This document shows positions 48,901 to 60,023 of a DNA stretch of 64,000 bases, in pieces. The notes under the pieces were generated by a model, which was given only the letters and a program-made list of their open reading frames with translations, was not told the origin of the DNA and did no database searches. The stretch lies in the NCBI RefSeq assembly GCF_007655135.1, contig NC_045131.1, positions 5,084,001 through 5,148,000 of the forward strand. The letters are read 5' to 3'. The DNA comes from Punica granatum (lineage: Eukaryota; Streptophyta; Magnoliopsida; Myrtales; Lythraceae). Position numbers and translations under genes: made by a program. Numbering within the stretch: the stretch's first letter is position 1; each line of letters starts with the position of its first letter.

Positions 48901-50658
48901 CGCTGCAAAACATCTTCAATCCTAGTTAAAATAAAGGAAAGAAAATAGATTAGTTGATGGGTAAAGAAGATAAATATACGCACACACATGAGGATGCATG
49001 GGGATGGAAAGTTGTTTTTATCTTAATTTAGTCGTTTGATCATAAAAATTAAATATGAAAGGTTAAAAACTTACTAGCCAATCGGAGTTTGCAAAATCAC
49101 GTTGGTAACAATAATTTTTTCCTATTATTTTTATGAGTAAATACAAAAGAGTCTAACTGAATATATTAAATAATGACAGTTCAGACACGGTAAAAATCAA
49201 AATATATAAAAAATTTATATAGAAGATATAAAATGATTCTATTAAATGCTTTCATTGGAAAAGAAAGTTATTAAAGAGACGGTAAAGCTGGTAATAATAA
49301 GACAACGTAAAGAATTTAATTTATCGTATACGGTGATAATTTATTTCAATTTTACCATGCTCCGTCTCTTCAAAAGAGGAGTGGAGGGGGCCAAGTTGGA
49401 TGGGGTCCCCCGACCATCACCTTTCACAAGCGACGTTGTCAGAGGCTCATGATCTACACGGCCTCGCCAATGTTTTGGTGTGGGGGTGGAGGTTGGGTCA
49501 GAGGTTGGGTCGGAGGTTGACAGAGAGCTCTGATGTTTCTCTTTCTTTTTTCTACTTTTTTTTAAAAAATTTGTCATTGCTTTACCTTTTTTTTAAAAAA
49601 AAATTCTGTTTACATCTTTATTTTTTTATTTCTAAAATATTTTTTTTATTGAAAATGCATTTTTAATGGAAAATGTAACTCTAGCCATAACGTTGAAGTT
49701 ACGGACAAAAGTGAAACATAGTTGAAAATTGAGGACTATATATATGTATGATGAATTGACTAACCTCATTTGGATTTGAGGCTTTTTATTGGATCACTTC
49801 AGTATGGTATTGTGGACCCTACTTGACCAAAGGGTAGCACGGATTTTCCGTACAAATATATAAATATAGAAATTATGCACGTACCAATGGCGTCATAATT
49901 TGCATGCATGCATGCATGCACGCACTCGTAAAAGTTGCATGCCCGGGGATGGAAAGTTTATACTCATCTTAATTTCATCTTTTGACTATATAAATTAAAT
50001 GAAAGTTTAAAATATGACTCGCCAAACCGGAGTTCGCCACTCAGACTGGTTACAAAATTTTTACTCTCTTATCGTTATTAATAAATACAAAAGAGTCCAA
50101 CTGAATATATTAAATAAAATAGTTTAAATGCTATAACTTTTTATATTAAATAACGACAGCTCATATTTTATAACTTTTAAAATAAAGAGAACTCTTTTTA
50201 TAAAATTTTGGGAAGATACGAAGAAACTAGTAAGACGAGGATATTAAAAAAATCCATAACCATTGTTTCTCGGGAACACTTTATTCATGAGATGTTCTCC
50301 ATAGCAGTTCGTGTGTTCCAGCAGAACAAACAATAAAATCAGGCTAAAGGTGTAAAGAAAGTACGAAAAGATCATCTTAAAAAATGAATAAATAAAATAA
50401 CTGATTGGAAGAAATGTCGAGGTTAATTTTCATATTATATGAACAAAATAAAAGAAAACCGAGTCTTGATATATATATATACCTGTCTTTGCTACAGAAG
50501 ATGTTCAGGCGATCAGCGGGAGAGAAGGCAACAACAGCGATGTCAATGTTGCAAGAAGCCGACATCTTGCGCGCCTTCTTTATTAGGTTGCTCTTGCGTT
50601 TCGAGAACGTCATCAGGCTTTTGCTCCAATTCTCTGGTCGGTTGAGCTCTCTACCCAT
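45981..50658 (-). CDS. Divergent MIKC*-type MADS-box protein
   Basis: MIKC* MADS proteins are transcription factors, mostly of pollen, related to Arabidopsis AGL30/65/66/94/104. Minus-strand exons: 50658-50483, 48921-48868, about 48658-48554 (uncertain), 48553-48480, 48292-48286, 48133-48072, 47946-47847, 47633-47583, 47413-47337, 47131-47050, 46960-46889, 46780-46617, 46521-46275 and 46121-45981. Every join from exon 4 on is in frame. The MADS domain is unusual (NWSKSLMTFSKRKSNLIKK where NRQVTFSKRRNGLIKK is usual). RIEDVLQRYIDLP and LREYEPDQ are MIKC* landmarks. The K region is a coiled coil. The C-terminal part carries three 9-residue repeats (VGGGSNTAV). In exon 3, two halves of the K region (NVNNLEQQI and LQEKVHRLEQ) are in different frames 5-10 bases apart, so a one-base deletion or sequence error is likely. 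It may be a decaying copy. Confidence 0.72.
46384..46464 (-). repeat. Coding 27-bp tandem repeat in MADS exon 13
   Basis: Three units of 27 bases, nearly identical, starting at 46384, 46411 and 46438. They encode the repeated nonapeptide VGGGSNTAV. Because 27 is a multiple of three, copy-number change would keep the frame. Confidence 0.9.
49000..49205 (-). repeat. Duplicated block in MADS intron 1, copy A
   Basis: Shares an ordered set of words with copy B at about 49940-50130: GGGGATGGAAAGTT, TCTTAATTT, AATACAAAAGAGTC, AACTGAATATATTAAATAA. Moderately diverged. Both copies are in the long first intron. Confidence 0.6.
49901..49920. repeat. (TGCA)n microsatellite
   Basis: Five perfect TGCA units in MADS intron 1. 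Confidence 0.9.
49940..50135 (-). repeat. Duplicated block in MADS intron 1, copy B
   Basis: Direct repeat of the block at 49000-49205. The ~735 bases between the copies contain a GC-rich piece with GAGGTTGGGTC repeats (49485-49520). Confidence 0.6.
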
Positions 50659-50769
50659 CGCAATTGAAGGAGAAATGGAGAAGGAAAAAGGGAGAGGAGA
50701 ATAAGAGAAATATGAGTTTCAAGGACTTTTGAGGGTGCTCTGCTTGTTTAAATGGTTCGCCTAGTAGAG

Positions 50770-50778
50770 CTATTTATA
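50770..50778 (-). promoter_or_regulatory. TATA box of MADS gene
   Basis: On the minus strand TATAAATAG lies 112-120 bases upstream of the MADS start codon, a normal position for a plant core promoter. Confidence 0.55.
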
Positions 50779-52809
50779 AGCTGATGACTAATTAATCAAA
50801 TTTTAAAATATTAAATATAAAAAATATTATGAGTGATTAATAGGCAGACAAATACCACTTATGAGCCATGAAGAGATAATATAGTGGTAATCAATGTGCA
50901 CGCCCTGTAAAAGGGGGTCCATGCATGGGTTTCCCCCTTGAAAGGGCTTATAAGGAAAAAATTAACCAAAATTTGTATCTATCCCCTTTGCCATCTCATC
51001 CCCTCTTAATGCATTAGAAAGTTATCTAATGGGGCCACCGACCCACTCCGTGATTAGGATAAATCGATACCTAAGCGAAAATTAATTAGTTTTAGGTAAT
51101 ATGCTAAGAACAACTTATAGTCATACCAAAAGGTACTTACAGGATACTTAGAAATATATAAAACAAGTGGTCTGGGGCAGAACCCATTTCAATTATTTGA
51201 GTAAAATGTTGAACGGATATTTTGATGTGCACATAATTTTTGTTTATGTAATTATTCGAGGTAAGGTAATTAACTAGAAATAAAATGATATATGAGATAA
51301 AGATGTGTTATCATGAATTGCAAAGTCTAGTTCTCACTAGCGGGATTATTGAAATCTCCTAAGAACGGCATACTCTCTAGCATTTCCACCGTAAAATATG
51401 AGTCATCTATATCAAATTGATGTCATGTAGCATAAGTTCATCAGATCTAGTGGCCCGTGTCCAGGAATAAACTGAAAGAGGCAAACACCTCTCTAAAATT
51501 TTTATATTTAGATTCAAAAGTTTTAAATTTTGATAAAACATCTTATATTGCCTCCCTACCTCCAATTCTAACTCAAAAAAATAAAAAATACTCATTCTTA
51601 TTTGCTTTCTTATCGACCTCATCCCCTCATTCCGAATCTTGGATCCGCCCCTTCTAGCGTAGCATGATAGGACCACGGGCCTACATCAAAGCCTCTATAG
51701 GATGTTACGAAGTAACGGCTTCCGTTTGGAGTACCCTATAAGGTAAATCTATAAATGAGTGGGCTCCACAAGCGTTGTCGGTGCCTTTATGTAATTAAAT
51801 GCGCATGCAAGAAAATAAAGAAGGTGTAACACAGTGGCACACTCCCTCCGTTATCGATTAAGAGGTTGCAGGTTCAAATCTCATGATGCGATACTTGTAC
51901 TCCATTATTAGCTATTAGGATTTATATTTTATTATATTAAACCCATAAACTTTTCTTATAACCGAAAAAAAAGCGTGCAAGAGAGGGATTTTACTAGTGC
52001 AATGAGACACTTACCTTTGATCCAAAATCAAGAGATCCTCATCTGGTGGATATTGACCTGGCCTCTTAGAAACGAGCTTCCATATCCAATTTTGGCCAGA
52101 TCTTACACATAACCCTAAAATGTCAAATTGCAATTCTTATGGTGGGCCAAGATCGGCCCGTATTGTAGTCTGGACTGGGCTAGCTCAAGCCCAAGTGGAT
52201 CTCTTTCCCCTGTCTGTGTTCCAAGTTAACATCTCCAGCGATAAACCATCAGTGGATCAATTCAACGACCATCGGGTATTTAATTCGTCGACCACACCTT
52301 GTGAAATTAATGTGTATTTATTGTGAAATTAATCTTTCCAAAGAGATCAAACTATTATAAAAAAATTCCAACAAATCGACGCGATTCTTATAATGTGCAC
52401 AATGTGATAGACTGAAATTAATTAGAGCAAAAACATCATTTCCGTGTTTGTAACACTACACAAATATCAATTGTACAATAAAATATTACATGACCGTGTT
52501 TACTTGATATAGATAAACACGTGAATGAATGGATACCAATATTTGCAAATCGCGCTTCCCTAAACCTAGACATGGTCAATATCGATGATGGTTACCGGTT
52601 GGATCGGGTCGTGTTAATTTAGATGATGGCTACACTCTCTTGGAGAGTATGCATCCACAAACATGAGACGATCCCTCCCCCAAATAACTGATTGCCAACA
52701 TTGTGAGTTCGCACTCCCTACTTCCCTCGCTTAGTCGATTAGTGATCTCTTTCCTTCCCGCAATTCAAATATTCTTCGATCTGATTGGGATGAATTTTGC
52801 TGTCCCCGA
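50779..52809. other. Spacer between MADS and ascorbate oxidase
   Basis: No gene seen apart from the SINE listed separately. The left part is upstream of the MADS gene. The right part (to 52809) should hold the 3' UTR of the ascorbate oxidase gene. Confidence 0.5.
51822..51968 (+). mobile_element. SINE-like element, copy 1
   Basis: A tRNA-like head (GTGTAACACAGTGGCACACTCC, then box B GGTTCAAATCTC) is followed by a short body ending TATTATATTAAACCC...CTTATAACCG plus an A run. The flanks GCGCATGCAAGAAA and GCGTGCAAGAGA look like an imperfect target-site duplication. The body and tail match two further copies near 56.8 and 57.8 kb. Confidence 0.65.
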
Positions 52810-55486
52810 CTATGGCTTCCAGAACCCTTTCGTGATACCGCATCCCATGTTCTGCGAGGGTAACTTCCCGACTTTCTCGATGCCTTCTTCAAACACCACG
52901 CCCATGCCCATGTACAAATGCGATTCAATGTGGCAATGGAAAGCCCAGGCACCGGGGTTATCTGCCACAAATCTCAGGGCGGTCCACCCGTATCGGTGAA
53001 CCGGGACCGTGTTCTTCATTATTGGGTCAACCAGATTATACCTAAAATAACACACTAGATTCGTGAGAAGGTAGCTAAAATAATAGAAGCCAATTTAAAG
53101 AAAGAAACTTCTAGCTGTAATATATTGGATAAATGTGTCCCTACGGTCATGAATTAGTACCTGGCCGGGTCCGAGTTGATATCAAACTTGCCCTCTCCGT
53201 ATCCGAGGACCCAGAAGTCGTGTCCATGGAGGTGCCATGGGTGGGTTTCACTGTTGTTGTTGGTCAAGGTGTTGGCATTCTGCAGGATTATGTCCACCGT
53301 CGTGTTAAATTTCAATCGATATATAGAGTCGGACTTGGTGGCATTCGTGTTGTTCGCAACGCTGTAGATGTCATAGCTCGTGAAGTTGTAGCCTTCTGGT
53401 GGTGGCTTCTGGTCAAAGAGGTGCTGCGCATTGCCTGTCAGCCAAGTAAAGTTTTGTTTTAGGAATAATAATCTTCAATTGAACAAGTAAAATCTGTGCT
53501 CAAGTGTGATCTATTAATTGCAACTCACCTCGGCTTTCTTTGAGGGCAATCAAGTATGGCGTCTCAGGTAACGTGAATGACACGTTGTTCACCGACCACC
53601 GGGTATAACCATCGATCTTATTCTGTGTGTTGAGGAACACGATGATCCTGTCGGAAGTGGCCGGAGGAGGGTAGATGTAACCTTGGCGAGCTTTAATGGC
53701 AAGGCTCTGGGCCAGTCTCGGTTCTACTGCATCCCACAGAGGGCCTGCAGGTGGATCAGTCGGTGGCGATCTCTGTGGGTGGTTAGGGTAGTAGTTGAAG
53801 TGAGCCAGCCCGGGCGGGGTTGTGGAGTTACGGCTGACCACTGAGGTTGTCATCCAGTAGTTCCGGGATGGGTCCTGCTCGGCTTTCACTAGAATCGAAT
53901 AGGTCTCTCCAGAGTAGATGAAGATGTTCTTCACCGTGAATGGCTCCACATAGTGTCCATCTGCCTCGACCACTGTCATGTTGTGTCCCTGAAAGATCGA
54001 TAAATGAAGATTAAGATAATGTGGTATTATCAGGATTATCAGTGATGGAACCACTGTAACTTACAAGTCCATGTGTTTAAGTACCGCTTGGTTTTGGCCA
54101 ATAAACCCAAACCTCGACTTAGCAGAATTGGATACAAGATGGATCATAGTTGCAACCTATTGTGTGCATACCTGGGAGGGAAATATATTAAGAATTTAAG
54201 ATACCTCAATTTGGAAGCTTAGAGCTGATAAAGCAGTGATGCTTGTAAGTCTTAGCCGATACGTCTTTCCAGGGACAACTGTTAGCGTATATGGCGAGCA
54301 TTCGGGATTGGTTGCATTGCAGACGCCCGGTTCCAAGTTCAGCGTGGTCAATTTTGAGCAGTTGAACCTTCCTTTGCCTTGAATCAGAAGCGACTGGAAA
54401 AAAAAATAATTCAAGCAACGAAATTAATAAATGTGATCACATGGCAAGTGACGACAAATCAATTCCAGCGCAGAAACCATATATCATGCTCAAAATTGAG
54501 ATTGATCTATTTCTTCAGTGACGCTTACCTGAGGTTCTCCAACCCACACGAAAGGATCGGAGGATAAGCCAGCAGCCTGCTCGTAAGTGCTCTTGTGGTA
54601 CCAGTCATTGAGTATTATGCTCCGGTCGTAGTCATAAGCAAATGGTTCCGAGACTCCATCAGGGACAGAAACTCGAATGGATCCATACAAGCCGGCTTGT
54701 CTCTGCATCCCATAGTGGGCATGGTACATGTACGTCCCCGGCTGTGAACAAGGGAAAAACGTATTATTTTCAGCAGTGTGATTGGTTTAGTTGATTGGAC
54801 AAAGCTTCGTAACTATTCTTAATTGGCTGTGAATCGATGTTTAATTTATCTTAAAGTCCTAGGACGGCAGCTGAATTACTAATGGACAAGGTATTGAAAG
54901 TTGTTGAACCAACTTCAATGATCGTTGAAAAGATCAACTCAGCCCACACCTCTGCAATATATTTTCCCCGTATAAGCAATCAGATGGCTTATATATGGTA
55001 AGATATTTTAATATGCACTTACTCTGTCAACAACGAACCGATACGAGAAAGTGTCACCGGGAAGAATCGGGCATTGGGTGACACCCTCAGTTCCATCGCT
55101 CCACGGCGTCCCTATCTGCAACCAAACCCATCAAAACCAAACACGGGTTCAGCCTCGAAAAAACCCTGAAACCTTGTAAAACATTAATGGTATTCTGGTA
55201 GTTTCTCAGGGTGATTAACACTATGCCTTGCCTGTCTAATTCCATGCCAATGGATCGCCAAATTCTCCATCCCTAGACTGTTCGTGAGCTCAACGATGAT
55301 GGTGTCGCCTTGCTGGGCCAAAATAGTTGGTCCTGGCGATCGGCCATTGATGGTGATGGCGAGTTTCTTCACGCAGTCTGGAGATTTGTATTCATACTTC
55401 ACGTCCCATTTGTAGTGGCGAATCCTCCCCTCCGCGATTTCGATTGCACCAATGAGTAGAAGCAAGAACGTGAGTAACTTTATCAT
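52810..55486 (-). CDS. AAO: L-ascorbate oxidase (multicopper oxidase)
   Basis: A secreted blue copper oxidase that oxidises apoplastic ascorbate while reducing oxygen to water. Seven minus-strand exons (55486-55232, 55115-55023, 54741-54529, 54393-54205, 53988-53529, 53434-53161, 53041-52810) give 571 residues in frame, the family length. Residues 1-20 are a signal peptide. All four copper-ligand motifs are present: HWHG (79-82), YHAHYG (122-127), [11 protein letters not shown], and [13 protein letters not shown] near the end. The last carries the Cys-His pathway and the axial Met of type 1 copper. Motifs such as [16 protein letters not shown] and the C-terminal Cys (MGCG) favour ascorbate oxidase over laccase. 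There are several N-glycosylation sequons (NNT, NNVS). Intron 1 requires a GC donor (CAG|GCAAGG). It looks intact. Confidence 0.93.
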
Positions 55487-55772
55487 TTTGCAGCACCGGA
55501 TATAATTAAGCTATACACTCGATATTTTCGCTGTCTCAATATCAACTAATCCCAGCTCTCAATGCTACAATCACAGGTTGCACGGGAAATTTTTTTTTTT
55601 TTTGTTACAAGAGAAGTTTATGAGCCTAATACAAGGAGGTTGATGGAGACAGTTCGCGCGGAATTTGCCACGAAGTAGAACACGACTAGCTAGTGAATGG
55701 GAAATCAACGGAGGCTCCTCCCTTTGCTCTAATAAGCTTGCTGCTTTCTCCTGATCCTTTCAGGATAGTATT

Positions 55773-55783
55773 CATATTTATAG
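55773..55783 (-). promoter_or_regulatory. Possible TATA box of ascorbate oxidase
   Basis: CTATAAATATG on the minus strand, about 290 bases upstream of the start codon. The distance implies a long 5' UTR, so this is tentative. Confidence 0.4.
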
Positions 55784-56802
55784 TGACCACGTATAAAATA
55801 TTATTATACCGCTTATAAAAACGTATAGCATATTATAAATATATTCTGGTCCAACTACGCGGGTTTGACAATTTCAAGGGGAGAACATCTTCGTGGAAAT
55901 ATCCTCTCAAGGCATCATATCTATATACTTTTTTTTTTTGTCCGCAACCTAGTTTGCAAAAAAGTTAATAATTTCAATTAATGCCGGTTCGAGTTGGATC
56001 GACCTGCTAAAAAATAAAGCGATCTATTTTATTCACAAAATTTAAATTTCAAACTTTTTTTTAAGAAAAATAAGTAACGAATCATTTGAATTAATTCATA
56101 TAGTCTTCGGCTAGAGGTCGGTTTTAAAAATTTGAAAAGAAATACAAAAAATGAGACAGCACTTATTTTATTAACAATTTAACAACGCGAAGGATATTTA
56201 ATTAATTAGCATGTGATTTACATTTCTTGTTTTTAATTTTTAGAGCAAATACATATAGCTTCCGAGCTAACTAGAGCTGATTTACGTAGCAGCCTACTTA
56301 GCAATTTATTAATTTATCCTCTATTCAAACACCTTCCAGAGCCAAGAAACTAATTCAATGCAGTAGAGCTCGTCGTCCTTTGACTTTGTAGTCATGAGTA
56401 GTTTCAACTTTCAAGTAATTTGATAATTAGCGGAATTTCTTTCGTGTCTATTTACTTCCCCATCCTATATCCCTACGTACTCGACCTTCCCCTGTGTCAA
56501 TATTTTCCTAAGCTAAGCTTTCTTCAGTAAAAGAACGAATTGCGCGACTAGTGCAATTCCTATAATTAAACCAAACGCTACATCACCATGAATTAAAGGA
56601 AGCTCCGGTGTGCATTAGATTTTTCGAGTAACACTAAGCGATGATGGTGGTTCAAGACAAACCATTAGCATCGATGTACAACAATATGAGCATAGAAAAT
56701 TAGTAAGATTATCATCTCTACACGGAATCAAAAGAAGAATACAACGTATATTCTTTATATTCTATAATACCCAAAAGAGAATAAGAAAAAAAGAGAAAGA
56801 AT

Positions 56803-56955
56803 GTGTTGCATAATGACACACGTTTTCGGCTGATAATCAAAAGGTTTCAAGTTTAATTATCGTAGTGAAACTACTCGTATCTGTTTTATCAATTGATGAT
56901 TTTTATTTCATTATATTAAACTCTTGAGTCTCCCTTATAATCGGAAAAAAAAAAC
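56803..56955 (+). mobile_element. SINE-like element, copy 2
   Basis: Starts TGTTGCATAATGACACACG, carries a degenerate box B (GGTTTCAAGTTTAAT), and ends with CATTATATTAAACTC...CCCTTATAATCGG plus a long A run. It is the same layout and tail as copies 1 and 3. Flanks are A/G-rich, so no clear target-site duplication can be called. Confidence 0.6.
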
Positions 56956-57473
56956 AAAAGAAGAATATTATGGGTTGACGCACGTGTTTTCATTATTGTT
57001 TTCTAAATTAAAATATAGAAAGGGTCAGATTTGGAGACCTAGCTAGTTGGCATTCATTTCGTTCAGCTCGATCCATGCGGGGTACAGGCTGCAACTTGCT
57101 AAGTTTTGCATTTTACAGTCCATATGGTTTTTCTTCTACCTTCATTTATGAGACTATCTTAAGCATAATGCCGCAGATAGACTAATGAGGACCGTATGAT
57201 TAATAAGGGAGCGTTTGATTTTAGAGTGTAATTTTAAAATCATAACTTTGATTTTAATTCTACCCACAACAAAATAAATTATCTTATCAAAATCAAAATT
57301 ATGGGTCAACCCCTAAATATTTATACCGGGTTGTTTCAGTGAGGAGGGCAGCTATCAGTCAAATTGCTTTGACCGGTCAAAGGAGTGTGGGGCCCGCAGC
57401 ATTGAAAAACACCCATTCAAATCAAAATTAAAATTAAGTTAAAATCAATCTAACAAATCAAACTGTCCTAAAT

Positions 57474-57797
57474 GTCTTTTTCCTTGAAATTTCCATGAAA
57501 TAAGAATTCAGGGGAAAAAATCCAAATGGTCATCAGATTAAAAGTCTTTTTCCTCTAGTAGATGAATTGCCTCCATTTGATAAATGCATGTAACTGATAT
57601 GATAAAACATCTTTATGTGATATTATATATATATATATATGTATATGTATCATGTAGACATAAGTCCATATCGCAAAACTATATTTAAGGATATTGCAAA
57701 ACTATATTTAAGGACCGTCGGATTAAAAGTCTTTTTCCTTGAAATTTCCATGGAAGGGAAATAAGAATCCAGGGGAAAGAATCCAAAAGGTTGACCT
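57474..57797. repeat. Imperfect local direct repeat
   Basis: The 57474-57536 segment (TCTTTTTCCTTGAAATTTCC...GGGGAAAAAATCC) recurs at 57728-57797 with a few changes. A shorter GATTAAAAGTCTTTTTCC word also occurs between them. Confidence 0.65.
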
Positions 57798-57806
57798 CGA
57801 TGATTT

Positions 57807-57823
57807 ATATCTAATTGCTATAT
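57807..57823. repeat. Left target-site duplication of SINE copy 3
   Basis: 17-base flank matching 57957-57973 with one mismatch. Confidence 0.75.
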
Positions 57824-57956
57824 TACAATGACGTAACCTGACAATCAAAATGTTTCAAATTCAATACTTACTGAAACAATAAGTGTCAATTTGATAACTA
57901 TTAGATTTTCTCTTTCTTTATATTATGCCTACGAGCCTCCCTCGTAATTGAAAAAA
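57824..57956 (+). mobile_element. SINE-like element, copy 3, with target-site duplication
   Basis: A 133-base element flanked by 17-base direct repeats (57807-57823 and 57957-57973, one mismatch: ATATCTAATTGCTATAT and ATATCTAACTGCTATAT). The interior has a degenerate tRNA-like head with box B TGTTTCAAATTCAAT and the family tail (TATTATGCCTACGAGCCTCCCTCGTAATTG plus A run, read in pieces). The structure directly supports retrotransposition. Confidence 0.75.
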
Positions 57957-57973
57957 ATATCTAACTGCTATAT
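57957..57973. repeat. Right target-site duplication of SINE copy 3
   Basis: 17-base flank directly after the A tail, matching 57807-57823 with one mismatch. Confidence 0.75.
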
Positions 57974-60023
57974 CGATAAATATCTACCTATATCTATGCA
58001 TTTTAATATTCTAAGTACGTACATATATGGACATAATAAAGTTGAACTTCCTTTATAGGCCACACTAGGAAAGAGCATGACTAGCCAGCCTATAAATATA
58101 GCCCTCCGGTACACCTAAGACAAATTCATACAAGACCTTTAATTTGAATGTGGACTCAATGAATTATTTGTGGTGAATGTATACATACATATATATGTAT
58201 ATGCATATGAAATTTTTTGAGTTCTTTATTCTTTTTCTCCTATTAATTAGGGAGCACCAGTTGACTCTATATTCAAGACAATCCCTTAATGCATTTGACC
58301 TTATGCGAAATTACGATGTTCGTGGGGTTCAATTTATATATTTATGCTCAGATTGAATGGAGTTAGTTCAAAGTATCGATGAATGCGTGATATAAACATG
58401 AAGGAGGATTCTTTAGGACTAGAATGTTTACGATCAATATATATCATCTTCATCCATTGGATGGTTACATATTTTCAATTTCTCAAGCTAAGATTCGTGA
58501 AAATTAATGCTTTGACCAGATGTTCAACTAACCGTTTGTGAGGATTTCATATTATCCGGGCGAAAAGTTTCCATATGAGAATGGTTGTCGATGCTTTTGC
58601 AAGGCAGAACAACCCGGCCTATTTCGTAAAATGTGGTCAAAATTCATATGCAACGCATGAGATAGATAAATAATAATTCAATAAATAAAATATATATATA
58701 TATATATAAATTCCATTGGCGTAGTTGAATAAATAATTATTCAATAAATAAATAATGAATCTCTCTTTATGGTTTTTTTATTTGCAAATGGAAAATAAGG
58801 TTAATTTTTTTATTCAATGTAGGTAGTTGGTATGGGGTTTCGATCTAATAAGGCCCATCGCTGATAGTTAAGTTAAGCCCGATCCAAAGTTCTATTTATC
58901 ATGTGACCATCTTGGGTCCAATAAGAAAAGGACAGGACAGCATTGGACGTCGTAAACTTATCGTACTTGCCTCTATGTTCGTTTGTTAAGCCCATAAATA
59001 AGCCGATCTCTTTCCTTTAAATAACTTGGTGGGCTTTATTTAATCTGACCCAAGAGGGATCATCAATTCATCACCGACAACGCCCAATCTAATTCTTAAT
59101 GGATCAACGTTGTTTTTGTTCAATAGAACTTCCAAAACTTTATTAGGGAAGAGCCGAACTGAGTTGTGCATTCGGCATATCGTCTAGTTGTTTGAAACTT
59201 TATATCTTGTAAAATTTTCGATTGGCCCGAAGTGATTGGCCAAATCTCCAATCAAAAAAATTCAAGCTAAAGATTTATGAAGCTCAATATCTTTTAAATT
59301 CAAGAAGTTCCTTTTTATTTTTCGGAGTGGAATTGACTGTTATCATTACGTTCACTGTAAGAAAATAAATCTATTCTCATCTTTCTAATGAGAAATAGTG
59401 GCTCTTCTATTAGAAAGTAGGTTAGCAATTTGGCCAAGTTATCGATGCAAATGACTGCAACCTAACCCGCTTGATGCATGAGTAATAATAAAGATGTAGA
59501 TCTATAGAGTTGGAAAAGCATACGAATCGGGACCTTTTCAGCATATCACCGATGTGAGTAGCTAATGTAACACAATGATAAGAAGAAGGAAATGAAAGTT
59601 AGAACAAAAACGAACTTGGAAAAGTCTCCATAGTACATGTAACACGTCTACGATCTTTATTTTGTGTTGCCTGTACGCCTAGCTCTAGTATAAGTATCGA
59701 CTATGTAGTGAATTAAGAAAACGAGGATAATGAGTTAAATTAAGTTATAAATTATGCTTGAATATCTTAAATAGTAAATACTGACATCACGTGAAATTCA
59801 GGGAGTAAATTAGAATAACTTATAACTATATAGGTTAAACTGAGAAATACAAGGAGTTTTGGGGTCAAATCATAATAAATTACACTTGAAAAAGGTTTCA
59901 TTTCATTCCCTTGTCGACTGAGTCGAGGTCGTCGGAGTAGTTGTTCCTTCTTCCCGGTTTCACGAAAACCGGCAAATCGGGATAGACAACCGCCGTGGTC
60001 CGTGCACGGACAGGGCCACCATC

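Larger units (their letters stand above)
55784..60023. other. AT-rich spacer with SINE copies
   Basis: No gene is visible over these 4.2 kb. The AT-rich sequence carries two SINE-like insertions (listed), a local imperfect repeat (57474-57536 against 57728-57797), and TA runs near 57625 and 58691. Confidence 0.5.
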
